A DNA stretch of 13,923 nucleotides from CAVPRW01 sp046727435 [NCBI: bacterium] (GCA_046727435.1 JBKPCR010000048.1:1-13923); one strand, 5' to 3'; shown: positions 1-6,709, numbered from the stretch's first letter. Program-made: numbers and translations. Notes: generated by a model not told the origin, from the letters alone.

Positions 1-75
1 CCCGAGAAGGGCTTCTCTGGAGTAGGGCATAGCTCTGCCCCAGGTGGGCTTGGATGCAAGTGCTCCCCTCGTCGC

Positions 76-105
76 TTGTACCGACCCTTGATGACGTGAT
101 ATGCT
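76..105 (+). promoter_or_regulatory. Possible sigma70-like promoter for the first amidohydrolase
   Basis: TTGTAC at 76-81 and TATGCT at 100-105 are separated by 18 bases and lie about 80 bases before the ATG at 186. The match is imperfect and rests on pattern only. Apart from this, bases 1-185 contain no recognisable gene. Confidence 0.22.
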
Positions 106-185
106 CACGCCAGAGGAGAGGGAGAAAGGGGCCGTGCAGCATGACCCAACACCGGCAGAACATTGAACGAAGGGGGGAGGTTATC

Positions 186-1412
186 ATGGCGAAAACGTAT
201 CCAATGCTGTCCAGTGATGGGCACCTGGAGGTCCTCCCAGAGCGTTGGACCAACCGGATGCCTGCGAAATACCGGGAGCTTGCTCCTCGCACGACGACCC
301 TGGCTGATGGGAGCGACGCCATCGTGATGGAAGGCGCGGGGCCCTTCAAGGTCAACTACATCGACCTGCGAGGTGGCAGGAAGGCAGACGACTGGCAGCC
401 CGTCGGCGTGAAAGTCGAGAATACTCCGGGCATTGGCCCACCTGCGCAGCGGGTTGAAGAGCAGGATGTGGACGGCCTCTCGGCTGAGGTGCTGTTCCCC
501 AACATGGCGGCTGGGCCTGGGCTCTGGCGCAACATGAAGGATGATGCCGCGTATAAGGCGGCCGTCCGGGCCTACAACGATTGGCTGGCTGAAGAGTACT
601 GCCCGGTGGCGCCTGACCGCCTACTCGGGATGGGTGTCATCCCATGGACCAATATCGACGACGCCCTTGCTGAGCTGACCCACTCCGCCGAGATGGGGTT
701 GAAGGGGGTCCTGTTGGGTGTCTTTCCCAGCGGCAAGGTCTACCCGACCGCAGAAGACGATAGGTTCTGGGCTGCGGCCCAGGAGATCGACATGCCGGTG
801 ACCGTTCACGTCGGGTTCAACCGCAATGGTCCCCGCGCCAGCGAGCCCATGTTCTTGTTCCCGAATCCGGACCCCGAAGTCCTGAAATCGACCAGACACA
901 TCGTGGACTATGTGGCACGCTGGGGTATGGATGCCGCGAAGACCATGTCGCCACTCATCCTGTCGGGCGTGTTTGACCGGTTCCCCGATTTCAAGATCTT
1001 CTTTGCCGAGACCCGGGTGGGATGGATCCCCTTCTGGCTGGAGATGGCGGACTACTGGTACGACAAACACTTGAGCTGGAACAAGCGTCTGCTCGGCTTC
1101 AATCCCCCAAAGCGCATGCCCAGCGAGTACGTGCGCGACAACATCGTGCTGAGTGTGCAGCACGTGGAGCGGACGGCGATCGAGATGCGCCACCACATTG
1201 GTGTTGAGCACTTGATGTTCGCCACCGACTTCCCGCACATCGAGTGCGACTGGCCAGAGACCCGGTCGTACGCTGATAAGATGTTTGCCGGTGTGCCGTG
1301 GGAGGAAGCTTACCCGATCCTGGCGGGGAACATGATCAAGTTCTTCCACCTGGAAGACACGCCCATGGCGAAGAAGGTCGAAGCCCAGGCCAAAGTCGCC
1401 GTGTGGGAATAG
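186..1412 (+). CDS. Amidohydrolase_2-family metal-dependent hydrolase/decarboxylase
   Basis: This encodes a 408-residue TIM-barrel protein of the amidohydrolase_2 family (PF04909), whose members include ACMSD-like decarboxylases and hydrolases acting on ring-cleavage or aromatic acid substrates. I see the N-terminal metal motif SSDGHLEV (residues 9-16; Asp11 and His13), a strand-end His in VTVHVG (near residue 220), and the C-terminal acid in FATDFPH. Where many relatives have a His-Gly-Gly ligand, this protein has FFAETRVGW, so the metal site differs from the textbook one. The ATG at 186 was chosen because a strong GGGGGGAGG sits 5 bases upstream; the frame stays open to 54 but lacks a comparable ribosome site. 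It stands alone and is followed by a hairpin terminator. The substrate cannot be told from sequence. Confidence 0.9.
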   Translation: MAKTYPMLSSDGHLEVLPERWTNRMPAKYRELAPRTTTLADGSDAIVMEGAGPFKVNYIDLRGGRKADDWQPVGVKVENTPGIGPPAQRVEEQDVDGLSAEVLFPNMAAGPGLWRNMKDDAAYKAAVRAYNDWLAEEYCPVAPDRLLGMGVIPWTNIDDALAELTHSAEMGLKGVLLGVFPSGKVYPTAEDDRFWAAAQEIDMPVTVHVGFNRNGPRASEPMFLFPNPDPEVLKSTRHIVDYVARWGMDAAKTMSPLILSGVFDRFPDFKIFFAETRVGWIPFWLEMADYWYDKHLSWNKRLLGFNPPKRMPSEYVRDNIVLSVQHVERTAIEMRHHIGVEHLMFATDFPHIECDWPETRSYADKMFAGVPWEEAYPILAGNMIKFFHLEDTPMAKKVEAQAKVAVWE

Positions 1413-1436
1413 CGACACGTTGGCTGACATTTCTCA

Positions 1437-1461
1437 TGCCCCCGGACACTATCCGGGGGCA
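1437..1461 (+). terminator. Hairpin terminator after the first amidohydrolase
   Basis: Perfect 10-bp arms TGCCCCCGGA (1437-1446) and TCCGGGGGCA (1452-1461) enclose a 5-base loop, 25 bases after the stop codon. Only a weak T tract follows (CTGTTTG), so termination may be imperfect. Confidence 0.65.
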
Positions 1462-1653
1462 CTGTTTGTCCCCGTCTGGCCCGGTGAGCACGACGCGGGT
1501 ACCAGCTGTCACCCTGAAAACCCCAGACCGCTGCGGGGTGGGTCTGAAGGTATGCCAGTCCGCAGAGCAGAGGACGCAAGATGTCATAAGCAGCGGTGCG
1601 AAGAGTCCCTTGAGCGTGACAGAGCATATGCATCACGGCTCGGGATGATCGGG

Positions 1654-1681
1654 TCAGATAAGTCCACAGATCTGATATCAG
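1654..1681. promoter_or_regulatory. Palindromic candidate operator before the MNT-HEPN pair
   Basis: TCAGAT (1654-1659) and ATCTGA (1670-1675) form an inverted repeat. Overlapping it is the perfect 10-bp palindrome CTGATATCAG (1672-1681). The palindrome ends 8 bases before the GGAGGT ribosome site of the MNT gene, a natural place for autoregulation by a toxin-antitoxin complex. No binding data; inference from position and symmetry. The rest of 1462-1701 shows nothing else. Confidence 0.35.
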
Positions 1682-1701
1682 GTGTGCTTGGAGGTCGAGA
1701 G

Positions 1702-2019
1702 ATGCCGCCTGCCGATTACATCCAGGTTATGGCAGAGCGCATTGTTCGGGATTATGATCCGGTCAAGATTATTCTCTTTGGCTCTCATGCGAGAGGGGAG
1801 GCCGGTCCAGAGAGTGACATCGATTTGCTTGTCGTTTTACCGGAGGTTGCCAATAAACGGCAAGCTGCCGTTGCCATACGCCGTGCATTCACAGATCTTC
1901 CGGTGCCGAAAGACATTGTCGTCACCACTCCAGAGGAAATCGCCCGTCGCGGAGATGTCGTTGGCACTGTGCTACGGCCCGCTCTACGTGAGGGCAAGGT
2001 GCTCTATGAGCGAAGCTGA
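1702..2019 (+). CDS. MNT-domain nucleotidyltransferase antitoxin (MntA-like)
   Basis: This is a 105-residue minimal nucleotidyltransferase of the DNA polymerase beta superfamily (NTP_transf_2). The catalytic motif GS-x10-DxD is intact: Gly27-Ser28, Asp39 and Asp41, with a third acid at Asp71 in KDIVV. In characterised MntA/HepT pairs the MNT protein acts as antitoxin by transferring AMP groups to the HEPN toxin. The ATG at 1702 was chosen because GGAGGT lies 6 bases upstream and the protein begins where the family normally begins; the open frame runs further back to 1420 without family similarity. The HEPN gene follows with a 14-base overlap, so the two are translationally coupled. Family and partner are secure; the biochemical role is inferred from relatives. 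Confidence 0.88.
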   Translation: MPPADYIQVMAERIVRDYDPVKIILFGSHARGEAGPESDIDLLVVLPEVANKRQAAVAIRRAFTDLPVPKDIVVTTPEEIARRGDVVGTVLRPALREGKVLYERS

Positions 2020-2431
2020 GCACCTTGCAGAGATGCAGCGCTGGCTACGCTATGCCCAGGAAGATCTGATAGCAGCGGAATCACTGATGGGGCAGCGAAC
2101 CATCGCATCTCGGCATGCCTGTTGGTGGATGGCTCAGCAGGCGGCAGAAAAGGCCCTAAAGGCTGTGCTGGTCTTCTTACAGATCGACTTTCCGCGGCAC
2201 CACGATCTCGATGCCCTACGCAATCTGATTCCAGTGAGCTGGCCGCTCAAAGAGGAGCATCCAGATTTGTCGGACCTGACCGAGTGGGCGGTTGAGGCAC
2301 GTTACCCCGGAGACTGGCCAGATGCTACTGAGGAAGATGCACGTTCCGCTGTGCAGCAGGCTCGAGCCGTGTGGCAATCAGTTTGCCATGACCTCGCCAG
2401 CCATGGCTTCACGATCGAGGATGTCATATGA
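2006..2431 (+). CDS. HEPN-domain protein (HepT-like partner of MNT)
   Basis: A 141-residue all-helical HEPN-domain protein (PF05168). It shows the family core ACWWMAQQAAEKALKAVL (residues 38-55), HHDLDALR (65-72) and EARYPGDW (97-104). HEPN proteins next to MNT genes are usually RNases acting as toxins through an R-x4-6-H motif near the C-terminal helices. No such motif is present in that place here; the only R-x5-H (Arg31 to His37) lies in the first half, away from the usual site. This protein therefore belongs to the RYPGD branch, whose toxicity is less certain. The ATG at 2006 lies inside the end of the MNT gene. It could be a toxin with a different active site or a nucleotide-binding partner. 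Confidence 0.87.
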   Translation: MSEAEHLAEMQRWLRYAQEDLIAAESLMGQRTIASRHACWWMAQQAAEKALKAVLVFLQIDFPRHHDLDALRNLIPVSWPLKEEHPDLSDLTEWAVEARYPGDWPDATEEDARSAVQQARAVWQSVCHDLASHGFTIEDVI

Positions 2432-2566
2432 CCCATCGCAAGCAACGCATGGGAATAGCGCGCCTGCGAGGGCTCGTGCAATCAAGTCCGCCATTTGTTA
2501 GGCGGTCCTGCGCCTGAATCCTCACGCTGGCCTCCACCTGCGACAGAGGGCGTCCGCCTGCCCCAC

Positions 2567-3259
2567 CTACCGCACTGGCTTGCCCGAACACCAGCCCCAA
2601 TTGTCGGGCGGCCACACGTTGCGGCCACGCCTGCCACCGGTGCGCTCCCCCGCGTACCAGTCCTTCACTGTCTCACGCCACTTGGCGATGTGCGGCGTTT
2701 TAGTGTGATACTCGAACGCTGTCTTGTTCACGTAGACCTCGTACAGGTACAATTCGTCGGGCTTATGGATATTCTGGTACACATCGAACCTCAGGCAACC
2801 AGGCTCCTCATGGGTCGAGCCCAGCCCATCAAGCCTGACCGCCGCGATGAAGGCGTCCACCTTGTCCGGTTGGATGGGCAGCGGGGCGTGGATGACGTGC
2901 AAGCTGCTGCCGAACGCGGGGTCCTCCACGGCATCCGGGCGGCGGGCATCCCAGGTGGCGTTGCCGAGCGGAAACACCGGCCGGCAGAACGAAACCTCGA
3001 ACGCACCATCCAACATGTTCTTCACCGTGGCGTCCCACTGCGCGAAGTGCGGTGTGGTTTTGTGGTGCTCGAACGCTGCCTCATCGCTGTATACCTCGGT
3101 AAAGGCAAAGAGCTTGGGGTTGGTCTCGTCCTGGATGATGTCGAAGCGGTAGCACCCGGGTTCGTGCCGGAGGGAGTTGGTGCCGTCCGCAATAGAGGCC
3201 TTGATGAAGTCGTCGATGTGATCTTGCTTGACTGTGAGTCGCACCATGAGGATGTACAT
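2567..3259 (-). CDS. Tandem antibiotic-biosynthesis-monooxygenase (ABM) domain protein
   Basis: A 230-residue protein made of two ABM/ferredoxin-like domains, roughly residues 1-85 and 115-202. Each has the same signature: HEPGCYRFDIIQ then FTEVYSDEAAFEHHKTTPHF in the first, and EEPGCLRFDVYQ then YEVYVNKTAFEYHTKTPH in the second. Single-domain relatives (YgiN, LsrG and ABM monooxygenases, PF03992) are ~100 residues and dimerise, so this looks like a fused dimer. Relatives are cofactor-free oxygenases, isomerases or chorismate/quinol-type enzymes. The ATG at 3259 has AAGGAG six bases upstream; the open frame extends to 3517 without similarity. The final 28 residues (after ~202) are low in similarity and basic/Trp-rich. 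The substrate is unknown. Confidence 0.85.
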   Translation of the reverse strand: MYILMVRLTVKQDHIDDFIKASIADGTNSLRHEPGCYRFDIIQDETNPKLFAFTEVYSDEAAFEHHKTTPHFAQWDATVKNMLDGAFEVSFCRPVFPLGNATWDARRPDAVEDPAFGSSLHVIHAPLPIQPDKVDAFIAAVRLDGLGSTHEEPGCLRFDVYQNIHKPDELYLYEVYVNKTAFEYHTKTPHIAKWRETVKDWYAGERTGGRRGRNVWPPDNWGWCSGKPVR

Positions 3260-3733
3260 CGCAACTCCTTCCATGCGCGCTGTGAAGCGCGGCTGGAAAC
3301 ATGACGTGTGGGCTGGTTTTTCCGTGCGCCGCAGTATACCGGATTCGCTCGAGTGATGCGAGTGTGTGGCCGTGGAACAACTCATCGTGATAGGGGGAGT
3401 TTTCAGGTCGCACGCCGATGGCTCTTTTGCCAGCTGGAGCGCTAGCCAGCATGAGAAGATGTTGTCTTCGAGACTGGCGTGGCTGACAAGGAGCAGGTTC
3501 CGCATCTCGCAGTACACATCTTCTGGTCTTGAATCCTAAATCGAACTGCATGACAGTAGTACACACGGATTGCAGAAGCCCTGATTTGGCCAGGGGCTGG
3601 GTGCGCCTCACTGTACTGATCTTGTATGGACCGATTTAATGCTATGATTTCGTTTTAGGGACAGGGCAATCACGTGATCTGTCCCTCCATGAACTGGAAC
3701 CAAGGCGAGAAGTGCCGGCATCCTCGGAGCTAA
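3260..3733. other. 474-bp gene-free region
   Basis: I see no convincing coding sequence here. Open frames on the minus strand (up to 3611) lack family similarity and overlap the ABM gene out of frame. An isolated TATACT on the minus strand (3333-3338) could be a -10 element for the ABM gene but has no clear -35. The right part holds the palindrome described separately at 3657-3686. Confidence 0.5.
3657..3686. repeat. GGGACAG/CTGTCCC palindromic element, REP/RAYT-like
   Basis: Arms AGGGACAG (3657-3664) and CTGTCCCT (3679-3686) are perfect 8-bp inverted repeats. Directly beside the right arm lies the 10-bp palindrome ATCACGTGAT (3669-3678). Sequences of the kind CACG-x-GATCTGTCCC recur next to Y1/RAYT (IS200-like) transposases in many genomes. 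That recollection is the basis of the call; only one copy is in this window and no transposase is nearby. Confidence 0.4.
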
Positions 3734-4425
3734 CTAAACTCTAATCCTGGCACGTGTTCTGATTCTCGCTCTAACTTCCTGGTACACGTCAATCTGTTGA
3801 TTCTCATGCTCCAACGTGATCACTAATGCATATCGCTGTCTGTCTTCACCAAGAGGGTTTTGAAATCGCGGCTGGCAACCAACAAAAATGTGCAGAGTAG
3901 CGTCACCACCAGGCAATTGCCGATTAAGGAACATTGTCCCTTGGTTTGAATGCCATGCCCTACTTTGTACAGTTGACATGCGAAGAGTCTGACCACCAGG
4001 TTTGAAATTCAGCTTGTTCTTGTCAGGAGCTGTTGGAGGCTCGCCGTCACCTTCGTATTTAGTCCTGTACTCAAATACCTGTTCCGTTGTAAGTCCACCG
4101 AAGATCTCCAACCACATTGCCGTCGCAATGTAATCTCTCCTACTGAGCCTCGTCGGTGGATCGTAGGCCAAGCTGACGGTAATTGACCGCTTTCCCTTTT
4201 CTTGCAAAAGGTTTTCCGGAACTATCAGCGAATATACATGAAAAGACTTATACGAGACCACTTCCTCAGTCACAAGAGTTACACGATTGGGAACGGACCA
4301 ACAGAACTCCACGTTAGGCTGGCCGTAGCCGACTGTTCTTAGCATGGGCCTGTTGTTCCCCCAACCATTCTTTGATGTTCCCGTCGATCCGCGCTGAGTA
4401 TACTAAAAGTGCCCTAACGAGATTA
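3734..4425 (-). pseudogene. IetS-like subtilisin (S8) protease, C-terminal remnant
   Basis: The open part (4345 down to 3734, 203 codons) matches my knowledge of the C-terminal region of subtilases found with AAA ATPases in IetAS-type phage-defence pairs: VGYGQPN, then NRVTLVTEE, FHVYSLIVPE, ITVSLAYDPPTRLSRRDY, and a basic RARIRTRARIRV tail that looks like the natural end. Similarity continues upstream in a different frame from about 4425 (NLVRALLVYSAR, IKEWLGEQQ), so a frameshift lies near 4345-4352. The catalytic domain with Asp, His and Ser is absent: upstream DNA changes abruptly into a helicase fragment at about 4424. No AAA ATPase (IetA) is in the window. The piece cannot be a protease. 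The family assignment is from memory of conserved blocks, without a search. Confidence 0.7.
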
Positions 4426-4555
4426 TGGTGAAGTAGGCTGATACGAACGAAAGATTCGCGCCCAGTTGAATTTTATCCTTGAGAAAGGACGCAACCGTTC
4501 CTCGACTTGGACGGTTGTCGCGAATACCAGACTTCAGAGAGACGGCTTGGGTCAT
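4403..4555 (-). pseudogene. N-terminal fragment of a PLD/SNF2-type helicase
   Basis: A 50-codon open frame from ATG at 4555 to TAG at 4403. Residues 9-44 (SGIRDN, then RGTVASFLKDKI, LSFVSAYFTI) align with the start of the large helicase pseudogene at 11183: about 23 of 35 aligned residues are identical. In full proteins of this type the block continues with YAY-x-ALKD and a phospholipase-D-like domain. Here similarity stops after FTI (near 4426), where DNA of the subtilase remnant begins. The terminating TAG is in the same frame as the downstream 203-codon subtilase remnant. This is a deletion or recombination scar rather than a functional gene. GGAAGGG lies just before the ATG, so a short peptide could still be made. 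Confidence 0.72.
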
Positions 4556-4636
4556 CTCGCCCTTCCCTGTCTGAGTCTTGATTGTTAGCGGTTCATCTCT
4601 CGCTCACCGCGATGTTTGCCATTGTGACTATGGTCT

Positions 4637-5077
4637 TTACCCTTCAGTGAAAGAGCCAAGCCATTTCACTTGGGTATATCCAGAGATGGCCGCTCGGTAG
4701 AAACGCTCGTCGGCGGTCCATACTTCGCAATTGAGGGCCTCCGCAAGTGCAAGATAATGCGCATCATACACAGCGTCTTGCTTGAGCTCTGCCGCCAGCT
4801 CCATGGCTTTGACGTGAACCCCCGCTGGCTCCCGCAATTCAATTCTCGTCGAGAGAAGACCGTCCAGCAACGAAGTGGCCTCTGCCAAAGAAATCTCCTC
4901 GCGCTTTACCCGCTTGTAGAGAGCGTTGGCTACTTCCACCGGCATGAGGTACGGCGCCATTGGATAAACCTCTTCTCGAGCCCAAGAGCGCGCAAGAGCG
5001 TACGCCTTGTCTGAGTAGACCTCACGTACCAACCACTTCACTGCCAAGCTAGCATCTACGACCACGACGCCGCTCAC
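4637..5077 (-). CDS. vapC: PIN-domain ribonuclease toxin (VapC family)
   Basis: A complete 146-residue PIN domain. The four acidic active-site residues are in place: Asp8 (VVVDAS), Glu48 (MPVEVANAL), Asp105 (VYDAHYLALAE) and Asp123 (WTADERF). VapC toxins are Mg-dependent RNases that cut tRNA or rRNA and are held inactive by the cognate VapB. Translation starts at GTG 5077, overlapping the antitoxin stop by 4 bases (GTGA), so the pair is coupled. Length and motifs are normal and nothing suggests decay, in contrast with the two other PIN genes in this window. The RNA target cannot be predicted. Confidence 0.9.
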   Translation of the reverse strand: MSGVVVVDASLAVKWLVREVYSDKAYALARSWAREEVYPMAPYLMPVEVANALYKRVKREEISLAEATSLLDGLLSTRIELREPAGVHVKAMELAAELKQDAVYDAHYLALAEALNCEVWTADERFYRAAISGYTQVKWLGSFTEG

Positions 5078-5364
5078 AACGCCAAAGTCCTGCTAGCCCG
5101 GGCTTCGCGGATCAGCTCAGCCGAGTCTCCGTGCAGTGTTCGGCCGCGGAAGATCTTCGATTGGAGCGCTTCCAGGCGATCCAAGGCTTCCTGCCCAAAG
5201 GGTAGAGCCATCAGCCCCTGTGCCTCATCATTGGTCAGCTCCTTTTCGATGGCAGCCTGGCAATACTGGCGCATGCTGATCCCCTTCATGGCAGTAATCG
5301 CCTTCAGGCGCCGCTGCAAAGGAGGATCCAGGTCCAGAGTGAGTCGCTTTTTCTTGCTGTCCAT
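5074..5364 (-). CDS. vapB: Ribbon-helix-helix antitoxin (VapB-like)
   Basis: A 96-residue protein with an N-terminal ribbon-helix-helix DNA-binding segment: strand KRLTLDLDPPLQRRLKAIT (7-25), then KGISMRQYCQAAIEKEL (27-43). The rest is a helical C-terminal extension typical of toxin-binding tails (about 50-96). It lies directly before the PIN toxin with a 4-base overlap, the standard antitoxin-first order. Such proteins neutralise the toxin and repress their own promoter. The ATG at 5364 has AGGA just upstream and no other sensible start. The stop codon of the truncated PIN gene (5369-5551) lies only 4 bases before this ATG, so the leader also encodes the end of that fragment. Confidence 0.85.
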   Translation of the reverse strand: MDSKKKRLTLDLDPPLQRRLKAITAMKGISMRQYCQAAIEKELTNDEAQGLMALPFGQEALDRLEALQSKIFRGRTLHGDSAELIREARASRTLAL

Positions 5365-5368
5365 ATTC

Positions 5369-5551
5369 CTATCTCCGTGAGAGTAACCATTGAAACCGAG
5401 TATAGCGTAAATACAGAAGCCCGTCTAGGTCAACGCAGGTGGCCCCTCCCGCGCTCGCCTCGCGATTAAACCAACGATGCGCCGCCTCGTGATGCGCATG
5501 GTTGCTCCCCGTCAGGCCAAGCAATACGTCGATATCGGGCAGTGCAATCAA
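5369..5551 (-). pseudogene. Truncated PIN-domain toxin, N-terminal third
   Basis: A 60-codon frame from TTG 5551 to TAG 5369. Its start resembles the PIN subfamily that begins MIALPDVNVLLAL: here LIALPDIDVLLGL, then NHAHHEAAHRWF and ATCVDLDGLL. The first acidic pair (Asp6, Asp8) is present, but the protein ends after the first third and lacks the later acidic residues. A GGAGGAGGAAGG tract lies just upstream of the TTG, and a second frame ending in PAGVRQYLEEEGF stops at TGA 5548-5550, overlapping the start. That second frame looks like the tail of a lost antitoxin, although a TAG interrupts it at about 5623. The breakpoint falls at about 5400-5415, in the vapBC promoter. The 5552-5817 stretch otherwise shows no gene. 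Confidence 0.65.
5399..5404 (-). promoter_or_regulatory. Candidate -10 element for the vapBC-like pair
   Basis: On the minus strand TATACT reads from 5404 to 5399, about 35 bases before the vapB ATG. No good -35 box is found at the usual distance. The element lies inside the 3' end of the truncated PIN gene. Confidence 0.3.
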
Positions 5552-5817
5552 AACCCTTCCTCCTCCAGGTACTGGCGCACTCCGGCGGGGTCGAATGGCA
5601 CGACATCTGCCCTCCGGCCCCTCTACGATGCTAAGGGAATATAGGGCTGATCTATACAGGACAGGGTGCGGCAGGTCATAGGGTACACAATCGTCATGTA
5701 CCCCCGTGATGCATCCGTGCTCACTGAGCCGACAAGCGTCATCAGACTCCACGGGAAGAGGGCGCACCCGACGCCCTCCTCTCGATCGCATCGCTCACCG
5801 GGGTGTGACGGTAGGGG

Positions 5818-6555
5818 CTATACCCGGACCGGTGTGTGATCTTGGAGGAACTGCTTCATGCGGGTCTTAGCCGCCGCCAGAGGCGTGCTGTCCTTCCACT
5901 CGGGGATGAACTCGGCGTGGGGCAGCAACTTGGCGATTTCCTCGGAGATCGGGAACGGATGCGCCGCATCGTTGCCCGCCAGCACCAGGCAGGGCGTCTG
6001 GCAGCTCGACACGAAGGCACGGTCCACGCTGTAGACGAAGCCAGGGCCGTAGAGGTTCTGGTAGAAGGCCTCCAGCACCTGCTCGGTGGCCTCCGGGTGG
6101 TCCTTTAGAGTCTTGGTCCAGGCTTCGAAATTGGCGGAGCGGGTAGGCGGCATATCTCCCACCCGGCCAATGCTCTGCGCAATCACGGCACAGGCGATGC
6201 GCTGCGGCTGAGCCTTCAACATGCTGAAAATGAAGGGCCCACCGATGCACTGGCCGTACAGGTGGCACTGGTCGATCCCCAGGTGGTCGAGCAGGGCGAT
6301 GTGGTCGGCAAGATAGCTGTGCCAGCCGTCCTGGGCAGTGATGGGTGCGCAGGACTGGCCGCCGGCGTTGCGCTGATCCATGGCGATGACCCGGAAGTCT
6401 GCGGCGAACTCGGTGATGGGGTTGACGGGAGCGGAGGGGCGCCTCCAGACATCGATGACCGACTGCAGGCCCGCGGGCGCGAACGTGAGGATGGGGAATC
6501 CCCGGCCGAACTCCTCGTAATAGATGGTCGCGTCGTGGTGTGTAAAGCTTGGCAT
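5818..6555 (-). CDS. Alpha/beta-fold hydrolase with Cys nucleophile
   Basis: A 245-residue alpha/beta hydrolase. The nucleophile elbow reads LYGQCIGG (residues 99-106), placing Cys103 where most relatives have Ser (GxSxG). The N-terminal strand-loop PILTFAPAG (21-29) would form the oxyanion side, and AMDQRNAGGQS (58-68) is the usual conserved loop. The acid is probably Asp196 in LVLAGNDAAHP. No His stands clearly in the normal catalytic place; candidates are His199, His213 and His240. Relatives hydrolyse esters, lactones or C-C bonds; a Cys at this site is known from dienelactone hydrolase, but this is a different subfamily. ATG 6555 has AAAGGAGA just upstream. It is transcribed divergently from the cupin gene and has a good promoter at 6682-6709. 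The substrate is unknown. Confidence 0.85.
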   Translation of the reverse strand: MPSFTHHDATIYYEEFGRGFPILTFAPAGLQSVIDVWRRPSAPVNPITEFAADFRVIAMDQRNAGGQSCAPITAQDGWHSYLADHIALLDHLGIDQCHLYGQCIGGPFIFSMLKAQPQRIACAVIAQSIGRVGDMPPTRSANFEAWTKTLKDHPEATEQVLEAFYQNLYGPGFVYSVDRAFVSSCQTPCLVLAGNDAAHPFPISEEIAKLLPHAEFIPEWKDSTPLAAAKTRMKQFLQDHTPVRV

Positions 6556-6681
6556 ATGGTCTCCTTTCGTCATGGCGGTGGCTGCTGGGCGCTGGATCGT
6601 GAGCCGACACACAGACATAGAGCCCCTGGAAGCGCCCATGATTGACAATGACACGCAAAATCCGCGACAATCCGCCGTCGG

Positions 6682-6709
6682 AGTATAGGATATTCACCCG
6701 GCTAAACAA
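6682..6709 (-). promoter_or_regulatory. Sigma70-type promoter for the alpha/beta hydrolase
   Basis: On the minus strand a -35 TTGTTT (6709-6704) and a -10 TATACT (6687-6682) are separated by 16 bases. The leader to the ATG at 6555 would be about 120 bases. This is the best promoter-like pattern in the 300-bp divergent region 6556-6855. No equally good promoter for the cupin was found on the plus strand. Confidence 0.5.

Noticed and set aside
621-1430. Long minus-strand open frame opposite the first amidohydrolase
   Set aside because: It is fully antisense to a well-supported gene, has no family similarity and is a by-product of codon bias in GC-rich DNA.
2096-2116. R-x5-H in the HEPN protein (Arg31 to His37) as the RNase motif
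   Set aside because: It lies in the first half of the domain, within the general fold core, and not at the C-terminal place of the catalytic motif.
2494-2511. CCGCC/GGCGG hairpin between HEPN and ABM genes as a terminator
   Set aside because: Only 5-bp arms with an 8-base loop and no T tract on either strand.
2495-3304. Long plus-strand open frame opposite the ABM gene
   Set aside because: Antisense to clear ABM domains and without recognisable motifs.
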